DNA of 64,000 bases from an uncultured Gemmatimonadales bacterium (GCA_937919655.1 CALFPJ010000026.1:1-64000); one strand, 5' to 3'. Counted from the stretch's first letter, positions 50,617 to 59,919 are shown. The notes: generated by a model from the letters alone, not told the origin. Made by a program: numbers and translations.

Positions 50617-51468
50617 CCGTGACAACACGGCCGCCAGGCGCTCATGCGCGGCCAAAGGGAAGACACTCTGGTCGCCTGTGACGATCAGTGTCCGTACGTC
50701 TAGGCCAGCGAGTTCGTCAAAAATATCCCAGTCGCCCAATGAAGCCTGCATGGCCAGGGCTGTCTTCGGAAAGTTGCCGTAGACGCCCTGCGCGAGCCCT
50801 AGGCGGAGTCGGACCGCGGCCTCCCTCCTGCCGAAGTACGCCTGGAAACGGGCGAGGTAGTAGTTCTCGGCGGTCACCGGGTCGGCTTCCCAGTTCTCCC
50901 CTGAAGAAATGGCGGTCATGATCATCCGGTCTTCATCGGTCAGGCGCGCCTCGATGATGGAATCGTGTTGGGCCCACAGCTCCCGACTTGCCGGATCCGG
51001 ATCGAGCAAGATCATGGCAGCGACATGCTCGGGGTACCGGATGGCGTAGTGCAGGGCCAACAGCCCGCCGAATGCATGGCCAAACAGGGCCATTCGCTCC
51101 TGCCCGGTGGCCTGACGGACCACCTCCAGGTCTTCGACGAAACGATCCATCGTGATCTGAGAGAGATCCTCCGCGCCGGTAGAACGTCCACTCCCACGCT
51201 GATCGTAGGCCACCCATTGGAGCCCGTCGGGTGGGAAGCCCGGCGCATCCAACTCACTCAAGAGGTACGCGGCCCCAATGCCAGGGCCTCCGTGGAGAAT
51301 CACAACCGGAGGTCCAGAACCCGCAACCCAATAGTGGAGTTGGGCTCCTGCCACTGCGAGGGCGCCTTCGGATTGCAGCCTCACGGGGATCTCTCCCCCC
51401 GTGCAGCTCCCTAACAGGGCGCTCGCCGCCACAGAAGCGGCCACAGACGATAGCTTCATTCGATGCAT
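50488..51468 (-). CDS. Alpha/beta-hydrolase lipoprotein lacking the nucleophile
   Basis: A 326-residue protein of the proline-iminopeptidase-like group. N-terminal lipobox LLGSC (residues 19-23) predicts membrane anchoring. HGGPGIGAAYL gives the oxyanion loop, VTGDQSVFP the acid and GVGHFPQMEAP the His, but the elbow reads LFGHAFGG: Ala (GCA) stands where the catalytic Ser should be. It may be an inactive binder or use another chemistry. ATG 51468 begins the lipoprotein signal. Confidence 0.85.
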   Translation of the reverse strand: MHRMKLSSVAASVAASALLGSCTGGEIPVRLQSEGALAVAGAQLHYWVAGSGPPVVILHGGPGIGAAYLLSELDAPGFPPDGLQWVAYDQRGSGRSTGAEDLSQITMDRFVEDLEVVRQATGQERMALFGHAFGGLLALHYAIRYPEHVAAMILLDPDPASRELWAQHDSIIEARLTDEDRMIMTAISSGENWEADPVTAENYYLARFQAYFGRREAAVRLRLGLAQGVYGNFPKTALAMQASLGDWDIFDELAGLDVRTLIVTGDQSVFPLAAHERLAAVLSRSELVVLPGVGHFPQMEAPDVFAEVASRFLNEVTENRGGGGDA

Positions 51469-51790
51469 GGCGAAAAAGGTAACCGGAGGCTCCGCGAAGC
51501 GCCGCGCTCCATCCGACGTTCTGATTTTCAGACTTGCATTGGCCGGCCCCCGACCCCAATGTGACTTGACTGTTCGTCGCATGGGCCGCACATATGCGCC
51601 GCCGATTGGACCAAGCTGGTCCGGCGCCCTCAAAGGGCAAGCGGATTCGCGGTGTGGCATGAGATGGGCAGCGCGGTTTTGGGCGTCCGCCCACAAGCGG
51701 GCAGAGGACGGTGGGTCGACCCCGTGCCAACTCCGCAGCAACCGGTCGACGACTGCTTCGGGAGAAAGAGCATGCCACCCGTTCACATAA

Positions 51791-51826
51791 GGCCCGGGGC
51801 GGCCGATAGCCGCCCTGGGCCGTTTT
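51791..51826 (+). terminator. Probable intrinsic terminator
   Basis: GGCCCGGGGCGGC (51791-51803) pairs with 51809-51821 over 13 bp with one G-U pair and a 5-nt loop, followed by GTTTT. It begins immediately after the TAA of the frame ending at 51790. Confidence 0.6.
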
Positions 51827-52109
51827 GCGTCCAGGCACGCTTCCAAGCCTCGTCCCACTTCCTCATGGACCCTCTGGCTCCTGAGTTTTGACCGCACGTC
51901 CGCCGATGCCTGCCTAGCGAAAACGGCTCTCTTTGCGCCCAAGCTGCTGGCGCGGGCTCTCCCTTCCTCTTCCTTGGATCGCCCGAGCGAGACGAGGGCC
52001 ACTACCACGGCGGAGCGCTTCGTTCCACACGCCCGCTAGCGCATAAGGTCCGCGTGTGTGCTTCCTGCCCGCACAGCCGGTGGCTTCCAACCCCACCCGT
52101 GACCCTTAA

Positions 52110-52137
52110 GGAGACTGACCCGTCTCTCTTTTTGTTC
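52110..52137 (+). terminator. Possible weak terminator
   Basis: A 5-6 bp GAGAC/GTCTC stem (52111-52126) followed by TCTTTTTGTT. Stem is short, so efficiency is doubtful. Confidence 0.4.
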
Positions 52138-52262
52138 TTCAGGGCCGCGCCTTTGATGCGGCTGTGCCACCTCATCATGAGACGGCCAGTGGGCCGCGTT
52201 AGCACGGCCGCGCCTCACGCGCGTCATGGGGCTTTTGGCTTGGACCCCCCTGTGGAGGCCTA

Positions 52263-52791
52263 GTGATCGAGGACGGCGCCGGCGATCCGATGACCTACGC
52301 GACCCGCGTTCGCGACGCCATTTGGTCTGTCGATTCATCGAGGCCTGTCATGGAGATCGAAGCCATGGCCACCCTGGTCAACAGCTGCGTGGCCATTCCC
52401 AAGGCGACTCGGGCGTTGGTCCTCGGCATGGCCTTGCTCGCCTGGCTGCTCTCTGCGGTCGGAGTATTCGGCGTGGTCGCATACGCGGTGAGAATGCGAA
52501 GATCAGAGTTGGGCATAAGACTGGCGTTGGGGGCATCGCCCAACCGGCTTGAACGTGATCAACTGAAGGACATCTCGCCGGTCGTCGTCTTGGGAATTGG
52601 TGCAGGTGTGATGCTCGGACTCCTGGCCGCGCGGGCGGCGGGATCTGTCCTCTACGGGGTGAGCCCGTCTGACCCGCTCTCTCTTCCTGGCGGCTGTTGG
52701 CGTGATGGCCGCAGCCGCCTTCGCCGCGACCTACCTGCCCGCACGGCGGGCCGCCCGCATCGATCCGAGCGAGGTGATGCGACCGGAGTAG
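52263..52791 (+). pseudogene. C-terminal fragment of an ADOP permease, frameshifted
   Basis: Only the last third of an ADOP permease remains: the end of the periplasmic domain (VRDAIWSVDSSRPVMEIEAM), then helices ATRALVLGMALLAWLLSAVGVFGVVAYAV and the RRSELGIRLALGAS motif. After SDPLS the frame shifts by one near 52680 and the true C-terminus continues as FLAAVGVMAAAAFAATYLPARRAA to TAG at 52789-52791. The N-terminal two-thirds is absent. Confidence 0.82.
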
Positions 52792-52934
52792 TCCGACTAG
52801 GTGGCGGACAGGCCAGGGCATGCTCCTCGTCGCGCTTGGGGTGGTCATCAGCCTCGGTATCTCATGCGATTCATTGCCACCTCAATCTCCCCGCCCGCTT
52901 TGCGTCCCGGCCTCGGGTGTTCTAAGGTGCGCGA

Positions 52935-54206
52935 ATGAAAACCCACCGCATTCTCCGAACCCTCGTGCTGCTGTGTCTTGTGGCGCCGTCGTCCCTTCCT
53001 GCCCAAGTCGTCGCCTATGTCGGCGCGACAGTCTGGGACGGGACGGGAGCCCCCGCTTCCGCCAACACGATCCTCGTCGTTGAGGGAGGTCGCATTACGG
53101 CAGTATCGGCCGAGGGGCAGATCCCTCCGGGGGCGGAAATCGTCTTCTTAGAAGGCAAGTATGTGATCCCCGGGCTGGTGAACACACATGGGCACGTCAG
53201 CGGACTCTGGGCGCCCGACGATGTGTCCGGAGAAGCCGACCGCATTCGCGGTGATCTCGAGCTCTTCGCCAAGTACGGCGTCACGACCGTAAATAGCCTC
53301 GGCGACACTCAGGCCGCGCTCGACGTGCGAAACGAAGCCAAACCGACGGATGCGAGGGCTCGTCTCTTGGCGGCCGGACCTGTGATTGCCGCCACGACCG
53401 CCGCGGAGGCTCGCGCCGCCGCGACCCTGAACGCAGACGCGGGGGTGAATTGGCTGAAGGTCCGAGTGGACGACAACCTCGGCACCGCGGCCAAGATGCC
53501 GTGGGAGGCCGTCCAGGCCGTCATGGACGTGGCGCAGGAACGCGGACTCCGAGTCGCGACCCACCTGTACTATCTCGAGGACGCAAAGAGGCTTCTTGAG
53601 ATGGGGACCGGCATGGTCGCCCACTCGGTGCGGGACGTCCCGGTGGACGACGCTTTTATTGAGGCGCTAGCGGAGCGCGGTGTGTGCTATGTCCCAACGC
53701 TCACCCGAGAAGTCAGCACGTTCGTCTACAGTCAGCGTCCGGGCTTCCTAGACGACGACTTCTTCACCGAGTACGCGGACGAGAGCGAGGTCGCACGGGT
53801 CAGCGAACCGGCATTCATGGAGCAGACACGTCAGAGCCCTGCCGCGCGAGGCTACCGCGTGGCGCTTATTCAGGCACTCGCGAACCTGAAGCTTCTTGTC
53901 GACGCGGGGGCGGCGGTCACATTCGGTACCGACGCCGGCCCGGCAGGACGTTTCCCGGGCTACTTCGAGCATATGGAACTCGCCCTGATGGTGGGTGCAG
54001 GCATCACGCCAGAACAGGCCCTTCGCGCTGCCACGGGCGTTGCCGCCGGCTGCCTTGGGCTCGACGACGTAGGCACGTTGGAGGCTGGCAATTGGGCTGA
54101 CTTCATTGTCCTTGAGGCCGACCCCCTCAAGGACATCACCAACAGTCAGACCATCGAGCAGGTCTACGTGGCCGGGCGACCGATGCGTAGCGGTGGCTCG
54201 GAGTAG
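52935..54206 (+). CDS. Exported amidohydrolase
   Basis: A 423-residue periplasmic enzyme (signal peptide ending SLPAQ) of the imidazolonepropionase-like amidohydrolase group: first metal pair in LVNTHGHVSG (HxH), further ligands in VATHLYYLEDAKR and MVAHSVRDVP, and the acid in TFGTDAGP. It ends with the returning beta-sandwich (GNWADFIVLEADPL). Hydrolyses a C-N bond of an unknown small molecule or dipeptide. Confidence 0.9.
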   Translation: MKTHRILRTLVLLCLVAPSSLPAQVVAYVGATVWDGTGAPASANTILVVEGGRITAVSAEGQIPPGAEIVFLEGKYVIPGLVNTHGHVSGLWAPDDVSGEADRIRGDLELFAKYGVTTVNSLGDTQAALDVRNEAKPTDARARLLAAGPVIAATTAAEARAAATLNADAGVNWLKVRVDDNLGTAAKMPWEAVQAVMDVAQERGLRVATHLYYLEDAKRLLEMGTGMVAHSVRDVPVDDAFIEALAERGVCYVPTLTREVSTFVYSQRPGFLDDDFFTEYADESEVARVSEPAFMEQTRQSPAARGYRVALIQALANLKLLVDAGAAVTFGTDAGPAGRFPGYFEHMELALMVGAGITPEQALRAATGVAAGCLGLDDVGTLEAGNWADFIVLEADPLKDITNSQTIEQVYVAGRPMRSGGSE

Positions 54207-54254
54207 CGCGAAGGCCCGCGAGTCGCGCACATCTCTCCATCCTACCCAAACAAA

Positions 54255-54295
54255 GAGGGCGCCAGCCATAGCGGCTGACGCCCTCCGACCCTTTT
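54255..54295. terminator. Bidirectional terminator between convergent genes
   Basis: GAGGGCG/CGCCCTC (54255-54261, 54279-54285) plus inner CAGCC/GGCTG, followed rightward by CTTTTT and leftward by a T-rich tail. It separates the amidohydrolase and propeller genes. Confidence 0.75.
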
Positions 54296-54313
54296 TCGGC
54301 ACCGCCCGCTATG

Positions 54314-55489
54314 TCACGTCGTCGGGAGGTTGTAGCGCTCGAGGTAGTTCAGATCGAACTCATCGAAGGCGACCACGTATACGGACGACGCACCGAATCC
54401 GACAATGCGCTTGCCGTGCCCGAGCGTGAAAGTGGCGACGCGCTGGCCCTGCTGATCAAAGACGTCATACGTGGAAGGCTCCCCTGCGTCCACGTGGCGA
54501 CGAACCCAAACACGGCTCTGGTTGTCGATGTTGAGTCTCTCGCCGTACACGGGGGGCTTCCGGTCAGGCCACTCGTATTGATCGATCTCTCGCTGGCCGC
54601 CGCCCCCACCACGCGAGAAGTTCATCTGCACCGCGCCATTGTCGATCCCGATCGAAATTCCCACTCCACCGCCGGACCTGCCTGACTCTCCGACGAACTC
54701 CTCTTTTTCAGCGTTTCCGATTCGCTCCGCGGTAAAAGGGATGGCCGGGCCACGAACCACGGAACCGTCCAGACGATGCCATTCCACGTGGTAGTCCCCG
54801 GCTCGGGCGATCGCAATCGCACCATTCGGGCCCACGCCCCATGCGTCCTCTGGAGAGAGAGGGATCGGGGACATGGAAACGTTCCGGTTATTTGCTCCGC
54901 CGCTCTCCGTGATCTTGCGATCCTGCATCTTGAACATGGCGACGGTATCGACCGCTTTCGTGCTGCGGTTGATCCGCAGAATCGCGGCCGAATCGCTCTG
55001 CTGGCCCATCTGCCCCATCGCCCGAGCGTACACATTCCCGCGACCGTCTATCCCTTGCGGAAGTGCGACCACCATACCCTGGCGAGGATCGCCGAAACCG
55101 ATGGGCGAGGTGGGCCCGAAGCCCATGTTTGGGCCCAGTGCTACGAGCCTGCCATTGCCTAGGTCTACCAACAAAGTCGAGTCGCCCGGCAAGGGCCAAA
55201 CCGCATCGGGCTGTCCGTATTCCTCGGGTCCCTCGCCTTCTGAACCGATCACAGTGCGCGTCCCACGGTCCAGGTCGACGGCGTAGAGCGTCTTGCCAAG
55301 AGGGTCGGCAACGAGGACGCGGCCGTCAGGGAGTTCTCGCACCGTCTGAATGGTCCCGAAGTCCTCGGGGAACGTCGCCGTCGGTGTACCCAGGGGGGTT
55401 TGAGCGCTCAGTGGCTGCTGAAGAGGAAGGACGAGAGACGCGAAAATGAGCGCCGTCCCGAGGCGCGCGCTTGTCTGAGCAGATACCAT
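54314..55489 (-). CDS. Exported 6-bladed beta-propeller protein
   Basis: A 391-residue periplasmic protein: signal peptide ending PLSAQ, then NHL-like blades (GTIQTVRELPDGRVLVADPLGKTLYAVDLD, PDAVWPLPGDSTLLVDLGNGRLVAL, YDVFDQQGQRVATFTL). The family is common in Gemmatimonadota/Bacteroidota with no settled function. ATG 55489 begins the signal peptide; the in-frame extension to 55630 is rejected. Confidence 0.85.
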   Translation of the reverse strand: MVSAQTSARLGTALIFASLVLPLQQPLSAQTPLGTPTATFPEDFGTIQTVRELPDGRVLVADPLGKTLYAVDLDRGTRTVIGSEGEGPEEYGQPDAVWPLPGDSTLLVDLGNGRLVALGPNMGFGPTSPIGFGDPRQGMVVALPQGIDGRGNVYARAMGQMGQQSDSAAILRINRSTKAVDTVAMFKMQDRKITESGGANNRNVSMSPIPLSPEDAWGVGPNGAIAIARAGDYHVEWHRLDGSVVRGPAIPFTAERIGNAEKEEFVGESGRSGGGVGISIGIDNGAVQMNFSRGGGGGQREIDQYEWPDRKPPVYGERLNIDNQSRVWVRRHVDAGEPSTYDVFDQQGQRVATFTLGHGKRIVGFGASSVYVVAFDEFDLNYLERYNLPTT

Positions 55490-55628
55490 GCTTGTGACGC
55501 TCCGAACGAGGGGCGGAAAATTGCTAACTACACCTGTAGATCCCACGAAGGCCAACCACGGTTGCCTAATGGTCTTGTGAAATCTATTCGCTGATCGCAC
55601 TACAACACACTGCAGGGAGCCGCAGACC

Positions 55629-56273
55629 ATGTCCCGTTACCTCACGGAGCTGATTGGCACGTTTTTCTTGGTGTTTACGATCGGGATGACCGCCGTTTCC
55701 GGCAGCGCCGCCGCACCGATCGCGATTGGATCGGCGTTGATGGTGATGGTCTACATGGGGAGGCACGTCTCAGGCGCCCACTACAATCCCTCTGTCAGCA
55801 TCGCCCTTTACTTGCGCGGAGCCCTCGTGGGAAAGGACCTAGCCCCCTACATCGCCGCCCAACTCCTGGGCGCCTGGCTCGCGGCGGGTACCGTCCTCGT
55901 CATCACCGGAGCAACGTTCGCCCCCGCACCCGGTGAGGGCTACGGAACGATCGCCATACTACTATCCGAAGGCTTGGCCACCTTTGCACTGGCCCTGGTC
56001 ATCATGAATGTGGCGACGTCCAAAGGGACGGAAGGGAACTCGCACTACGGACTCGCGATCGGCCTTACGGTGCTCGCGGGTGTATACGCGGTGGGTGGGG
56101 TCTCCGGCGGAGCGTTTAATCCGGCGGTCGGCTTCGGGCCGATCCTCGTCGACACCCTGGCAGGAGACGGGACCTTCCAGAACCTCTGGTACTATGTGGT
56201 TGGACCTATCGTCGGGGCTGCCGCCGCCGTGCCAGTATTCAAGATGCAGAACCCCGAGGGCGACGCAGCTTAG
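55629..56273 (+). CDS. Aquaporin (MIP family)
   Basis: A 214-residue channel with six helices and two half-helix loops. The second loop has the standard NPA (SGGAFNPAVG), the first reads NPS (SGAHYNPSVS), a variation seen in some bacterial and plant intrinsic proteins. Shorter than glycerol facilitators, closer to water-type or unusual aquaporins. Substrate cannot be fixed from this. Confidence 0.93.
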   Translation: MSRYLTELIGTFFLVFTIGMTAVSGSAAAPIAIGSALMVMVYMGRHVSGAHYNPSVSIALYLRGALVGKDLAPYIAAQLLGAWLAAGTVLVITGATFAPAPGEGYGTIAILLSEGLATFALALVIMNVATSKGTEGNSHYGLAIGLTVLAGVYAVGGVSGGAFNPAVGFGPILVDTLAGDGTFQNLWYYVVGPIVGAAAAVPVFKMQNPEGDAA

Positions 56274-56342
56274 TAGGGATGTCCAGTTCTGACTCAGGAC
56301 ACTAGGACTCGGGTCGGGCCAGTCGATCGACTCCGGCCCGCG

Positions 56343-56879
56343 TCAGCGCCCTGGGCGACGGCCCTCGTAGCGCGCTACGACGCCCTTGTCCCCGAGAAGC
56401 TCCAGGGCTTGGCCGATGATCCGGAATGAGCCTGTGACCCGAAACGCCTCCAAGACGTCAGATTCCAGTTGATCCAATTCGCCCGCGCACGCCATTCGCG
56501 TAAGGCCCACCGAGTTGAGACGAAGCAATGTACCGGTCACACGGTATTCGCCCGCGAAGGCATTGCAGCCGGTATCTCCCGTCACGCGGCCGAGTTCTTG
56601 ATCGAACTGCAAAACGGCCTCCGACCCGGCCGGCACGGAGTGGTCCAGCACCGATTCGAGGATCCACTCGGTGCCATCGAGCGGCAGGTCGACTGACGCC
56701 GGGTCGAACGGAACCGTGTCAGATAGCTCAAGCGGCGCCTCGGACGCTTCGTCAACTACGACCGAGGCCGCTGAGGTGACATCCTCAGTTTCAGCCGCCC
56801 CCTCGTGATCTGAGGCCGCGCACGCCACGCCGGTGATCACGCAAAACAGAAGCGCCAGCGGCGAACGCACCCACGGCAC
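56343..56879 (-). CDS. META-domain (HslJ-like) lipoprotein
   Basis: A 178-residue lipoprotein: lipobox TGVAC near residue 20, an acidic linker, then a META domain (LDGTEWILESVLDHSVPAGSEAVLQFDQELGRVTGDTGCNAFAGEYRVTGTLLRL). HslJ-type proteins are envelope stress proteins. GTG 56879 shares one base with the stop of the symporter gene (TAGTG), so it is coupled to that operon. Confidence 0.87.
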   Translation of the reverse strand: MPWVRSPLALLFCVITGVACAASDHEGAAETEDVTSAASVVVDEASEAPLELSDTVPFDPASVDLPLDGTEWILESVLDHSVPAGSEAVLQFDQELGRVTGDTGCNAFAGEYRVTGTLLRLNSVGLTRMACAGELDQLESDVLEAFRVTGSFRIIGQALELLGDKGVVARYEGRRPGR

Positions 56880-58582
56880 TAGGCGCTGATCTCGTGTGCT
56901 TCACCGGCGCCCCGCGGTACACGGATGAGATCGACGAGCACCTGTACATGCGCCGGAGGCTCAGGCGTAAAGCGAGACACGACGATGGCCACTGTAAAAT
57001 TGAGGAGCATTCCGAGTGTGCCGATGCCCTCTGGGCTGATACCAAACCACCAATTCGCCGCGGTGTTCAGCTCCGGGTGCAGGAGCTTGAACCACGAGAT
57101 GTAAGCGGCAGTAAAGGTGATCCCGAGAATCATGCCCAGGATCGCGCCTTCTCGGGTCGTGCGTTTTGTGAAGATCCCCAGGACGATGGCCGGGAAGAAG
57201 GACGAAGCCGCGAGCCCGAACGCGAAGGCGACCACTTCTGCCACAAAACCAGGTGGATTGACACCCAAATAACCGGCGACCACCACCGCGGCCCCTGCGG
57301 CCACCCGCGCGGCAATTAATTCTCCCCGCTCCGTGATCTCCGGCATCAGCGACCTCTTCAGGAGATCATGACTGATCGCAGAAGAGACCACGAGTAAGAG
57401 GCCCGCGGCCGTCGACAGTGCCGCCGCCAAGCCGCCGGCCGCCACCAGTCCGACGACCCAGGCAGGCAGTCCCGAAATTTCAGGGTTGGCCAACACCATG
57501 ATGTCGCGGTCGACCGTCAGTTCGTTCTCAACATCCGCGTTGGGTCCAACGAACTGAATGAGGCCGTCTCCATTCTTGTCATCGAACGAAAGCAGGCCCG
57601 TCGCCTCCCAATTGTTGAACCACTCCGGAACCTCAGAGTACGGTGTCTCGGAAACGCTGTTGATCAGATTCGTGCGTGCAAAGACGGCGATCGCCGGTGC
57701 GGTCGTGTAGAGCAACGCGATGAAGATGAGCGCCCAGCCGACCGAGATCCGGGCATCGCGCACGCGCGGAACCGTATAGAACCGGACAATGACGTGGGGG
57801 AGGCCCGCCGTGCCCACCATCAAGGCCGCGGTGATGAAGAAGACATCCAGCGTCGATTTCGTCCCCGACGTGTAGGCTGCGAAGCCAAGCTGCTCGTGCA
57901 GCCCGTTCAGGCTCTCGAAGAGCGACAGGCCCGTGGAGGGGTCCACGTGGCCGAGGCCCATCTGTGGAATCGGATTCCCAGTGATCATCATGGACAAGAA
58001 AATCGCCGGCACCATATAGGCGAAAATCAGCACACAATATTGAGCGACTTGTGTGTACGTGATGCCCTTCATTCCGCCAAGAACGGCATAGAAGAACACG
58101 ATCGCCATGCCGATTATGACGCCGGTGGTGATGTCGACTTCCAAGAACCGAGAGAAGACGATCCCCACACCCCGCATCTGGCCCGCGACGTACGTAAACG
58201 ACACAAAGATGGCGCAGATCACGGCCACGATTCGGGCGGTCTGTGAGTAGTACCTGTCTCCAACGAAGTCCGGTACGGTGAACGCGCCGAACTTGCGGAG
58301 GTAGGGCGCCAGGAGCAGCGCCAAGAGCACGTACCCCCCCGTCCAACCCATGAGGTACACCGAACCGTCGTATCCCATGAACGAAATCAGCCCCGCCATC
58401 GAGATGAACGACGCGGCACTCATCCAATCCGCCGCGGTCGCCATGCCGTTGGCCAGCGGCGACACACCTCCGCCGGCGACGTAGAACTCCTGCGTCGATC
58501 CGGCCCGCTGCCAAATCGCGATGCCGATATACAGCGCGAAGGACGCGGCGACCAATAGGAACGTCCACGATTGAACGGTCAC
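56879..58582 (-). CDS. Sodium/solute symporter of the acetate permease (ActP) type
   Basis: A 567-residue carrier with about 13 helices of the SSS family: STQEFYVAGGGVSPLANGMATAADWMSAASFISMAG at the start is ActP-like. It has a 100-residue insertion (about 300-400) between central helices. GTG 58582 overlaps the stop of the DUF4212 gene (GTGA), the standard partner for this symporter subgroup. Probable uptake of acetate or a related monocarboxylate. Confidence 0.92.
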   Translation of the reverse strand: MTVQSWTFLLVAASFALYIGIAIWQRAGSTQEFYVAGGGVSPLANGMATAADWMSAASFISMAGLISFMGYDGSVYLMGWTGGYVLLALLLAPYLRKFGAFTVPDFVGDRYYSQTARIVAVICAIFVSFTYVAGQMRGVGIVFSRFLEVDITTGVIIGMAIVFFYAVLGGMKGITYTQVAQYCVLIFAYMVPAIFLSMMITGNPIPQMGLGHVDPSTGLSLFESLNGLHEQLGFAAYTSGTKSTLDVFFITAALMVGTAGLPHVIVRFYTVPRVRDARISVGWALIFIALLYTTAPAIAVFARTNLINSVSETPYSEVPEWFNNWEATGLLSFDDKNGDGLIQFVGPNADVENELTVDRDIMVLANPEISGLPAWVVGLVAAGGLAAALSTAAGLLLVVSSAISHDLLKRSLMPEITERGELIAARVAAGAAVVVAGYLGVNPPGFVAEVVAFAFGLAASSFFPAIVLGIFTKRTTREGAILGMILGITFTAAYISWFKLLHPELNTAANWWFGISPEGIGTLGMLLNFTVAIVVSRFTPEPPAHVQVLVDLIRVPRGAGEAHEISA

Positions 58583-58911
58583 GACTCACCGCCTTCGTCT
58601 ACACCAAACTCCACATCGAGGCCGTTCATCAGTTTCACATAGACGAAGATCAGAATGACGAACGCATAGATGGATCCCTGCTGCGCGAACCAGAAGCCGA
58701 GGGGAAAACCCGTGCCCGGCAGGTTGAACGCGTTCAGGGGTTCGGCCAAGATGATCCCAAAGCCGAAGGAGACCACGAACCACACCACAAGCAGTCCGAC
58801 CAAGTAGCGGATATTTCGCCGCCAATATTCGGCATGGCGGGCGCGCGTTTCGGGGTCGGTCACCGACTCGCGTTTGGGGGCGCTACCGTATGGTGGTTCC
58901 GCGTCGGCCAT
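58579..58911 (-). CDS. DUF4212 small subunit of the symporter
   Basis: A 110-residue protein with two helices: YWRRNIRYLVGLLVVWFVVSFGFGI and GFPLGFWFAQQGSIYAFVILIFVYVKLM, the DUF4212 pattern always found before acetate-type symporters. It likely assembles with the large subunit. Confidence 0.93.
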   Translation of the reverse strand: MADAEPPYGSAPKRESVTDPETRARHAEYWRRNIRYLVGLLVVWFVVSFGFGIILAEPLNAFNLPGTGFPLGFWFAQQGSIYAFVILIFVYVKLMNGLDVEFGVDEGGES

Positions 58912-59071
58912 GGATTCTCTCTGTGAAGTTCGACTCGACCAAGCGTCGTCGCCGTGGTCTGGCGACCTGGTGCGACGAAGCAGGCGGTGGTCTTATCACT
59001 CAGGCGGGTCAGGGGGCAGAAAACGTCGCCACAGAATGGGGCCTAACCGACGGTAGTGAAAGGCGAAGGTG

Positions 59072-59257
59072 TTAGATCCGTGCCGAGTCGCCGGGGGGAT
59101 CCACCCTTTCTCGACTGGCCGCGTCCGGCCGCGATGCCTGACGAAACACAGCATCTTCGTCGTCCCACGCCGATCCGGAGACAAGGTTGTGGAGGACCTC
59201 GCCGAGATAACCACCAAGAAGCGCGATCAAGCACGCCCCCACAGCCCCTATGATCAC
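59072..59257 (-). CDS. Small membrane protein coupled to the upstream gene
   Basis: A 61-residue protein with one Gly-rich helix (IIGAVGACLIALLGGYLGEVLHNLV) and a charged tail. GTG at 59257 (or 59260) overlaps the stop of the larger membrane protein. The GG-x-x-GEVL pattern also occurs in its neighbour (IGGWAGEVLQG), suggesting a related pair. No known family. Confidence 0.5.
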   Translation of the reverse strand: MIIGAVGACLIALLGGYLGEVLHNLVSGSAWDDEDAVFRQASRPDAASRERVDPPGDSARI

Positions 59258-59919
59258 CACTGGAGTGGGAATGGAGCGCTAAAGCCGAATAACGCCAGAC
59301 CGGTGTCGATGACAATGATGAGAATCGCCGCCAAGGCGGGCTCGAGAATGGTCACGCCGGGTGAAAAATAGGCGACAAAAAAGGCGACGATAAAAAAGCT
59401 GGCGGAAAAGAACAACAGGATTCCCAGCGCCCCAACATCCCCAAACGCCCAGGGAACAAAGACAGAGTAGACGCTCAGCATGACACCCAACAACGTCCCC
59501 ACCCCGATCCAAGGCCACTGGAGTTTCTGGCTTGCGTCTACCTTGTACGTGCCCTGCAGTACCTCCCCAGCCCATCCCCCGATGGCGGAGAGCGCGGCCG
59601 CTGTGACGAACCCCACGGTCATGTTCACGAGCGAGGGCTCGACGCCCTCAATGAGACGAATTTCAGCAAAGGTCAGAGCCGCAAGCAGCACTCCGGCGAC
59701 GGACGCCTCCGCCACCGTCGCTCCGGGCGATTTGTACCCAACGAGAACGCCCACCAGCCCGAATGTGAGCGTTCCGACCAGAATCGCTACATCAGGACGG
59801 GGTGGGAGTGGAACGAGCGTGGCTAGAAGTAACCCACCCAGACAGACACCAAGGAGCACCCAAGTCCACGATACCGATCGAAAAAATGAAGTCGCCAAAG
59901 GCCTTGGTCCTTGATCCAT
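59254..59919 (-). CDS. Integral membrane protein of unknown function
   Basis: A 221-residue protein with six or seven helices and no recognised domain; it contains VGYKSPGATVAEASVAGVLLA and VAYFSPGVTILEPALAAIL, two similar SPG-T segments suggesting internal duplication. ATG 59919 with a G-rich ribosome site; an extension to 60009 is rejected. Likely co-transcribed with the 61-residue protein. Confidence 0.75.
   Translation of the reverse strand: MDQGPRPLATSFFRSVSWTWVLLGVCLGGLLLATLVPLPPRPDVAILVGTLTFGLVGVLVGYKSPGATVAEASVAGVLLAALTFAEIRLIEGVEPSLVNMTVGFVTAAALSAIGGWAGEVLQGTYKVDASQKLQWPWIGVGTLLGVMLSVYSVFVPWAFGDVGALGILLFFSASFFIVAFFVAYFSPGVTILEPALAAILIIVIDTGLALFGFSAPFPLQW

Larger units (their letters stand above)
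51469..52262. other. Intergenic stretch without recognised gene
   Basis: About 790 bp with open frames on both strands but no family I know. The rightward frame 51401-51790 ends directly before a hairpin with a short T-run, hinting at a decayed or non-coding transcript. A second terminator-like hairpin lies at 52110-52137. No promoter is clear. Possibly degraded remains of genes upstream of the ADOP fragment. Confidence 0.3.

Noticed and set aside
51469-52008. N-terminal extension of the nucleophile-less hydrolase
   Set aside because: The lipoprotein signal starts at 51468; upstream codons are low-complexity and of unlike composition.
56315-56340. Hairpin after the aquaporin gene as a terminator
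   Set aside because: CGGGCC/GGCCCG stem has an awkward inner palindrome and no T-run; too weak to list.
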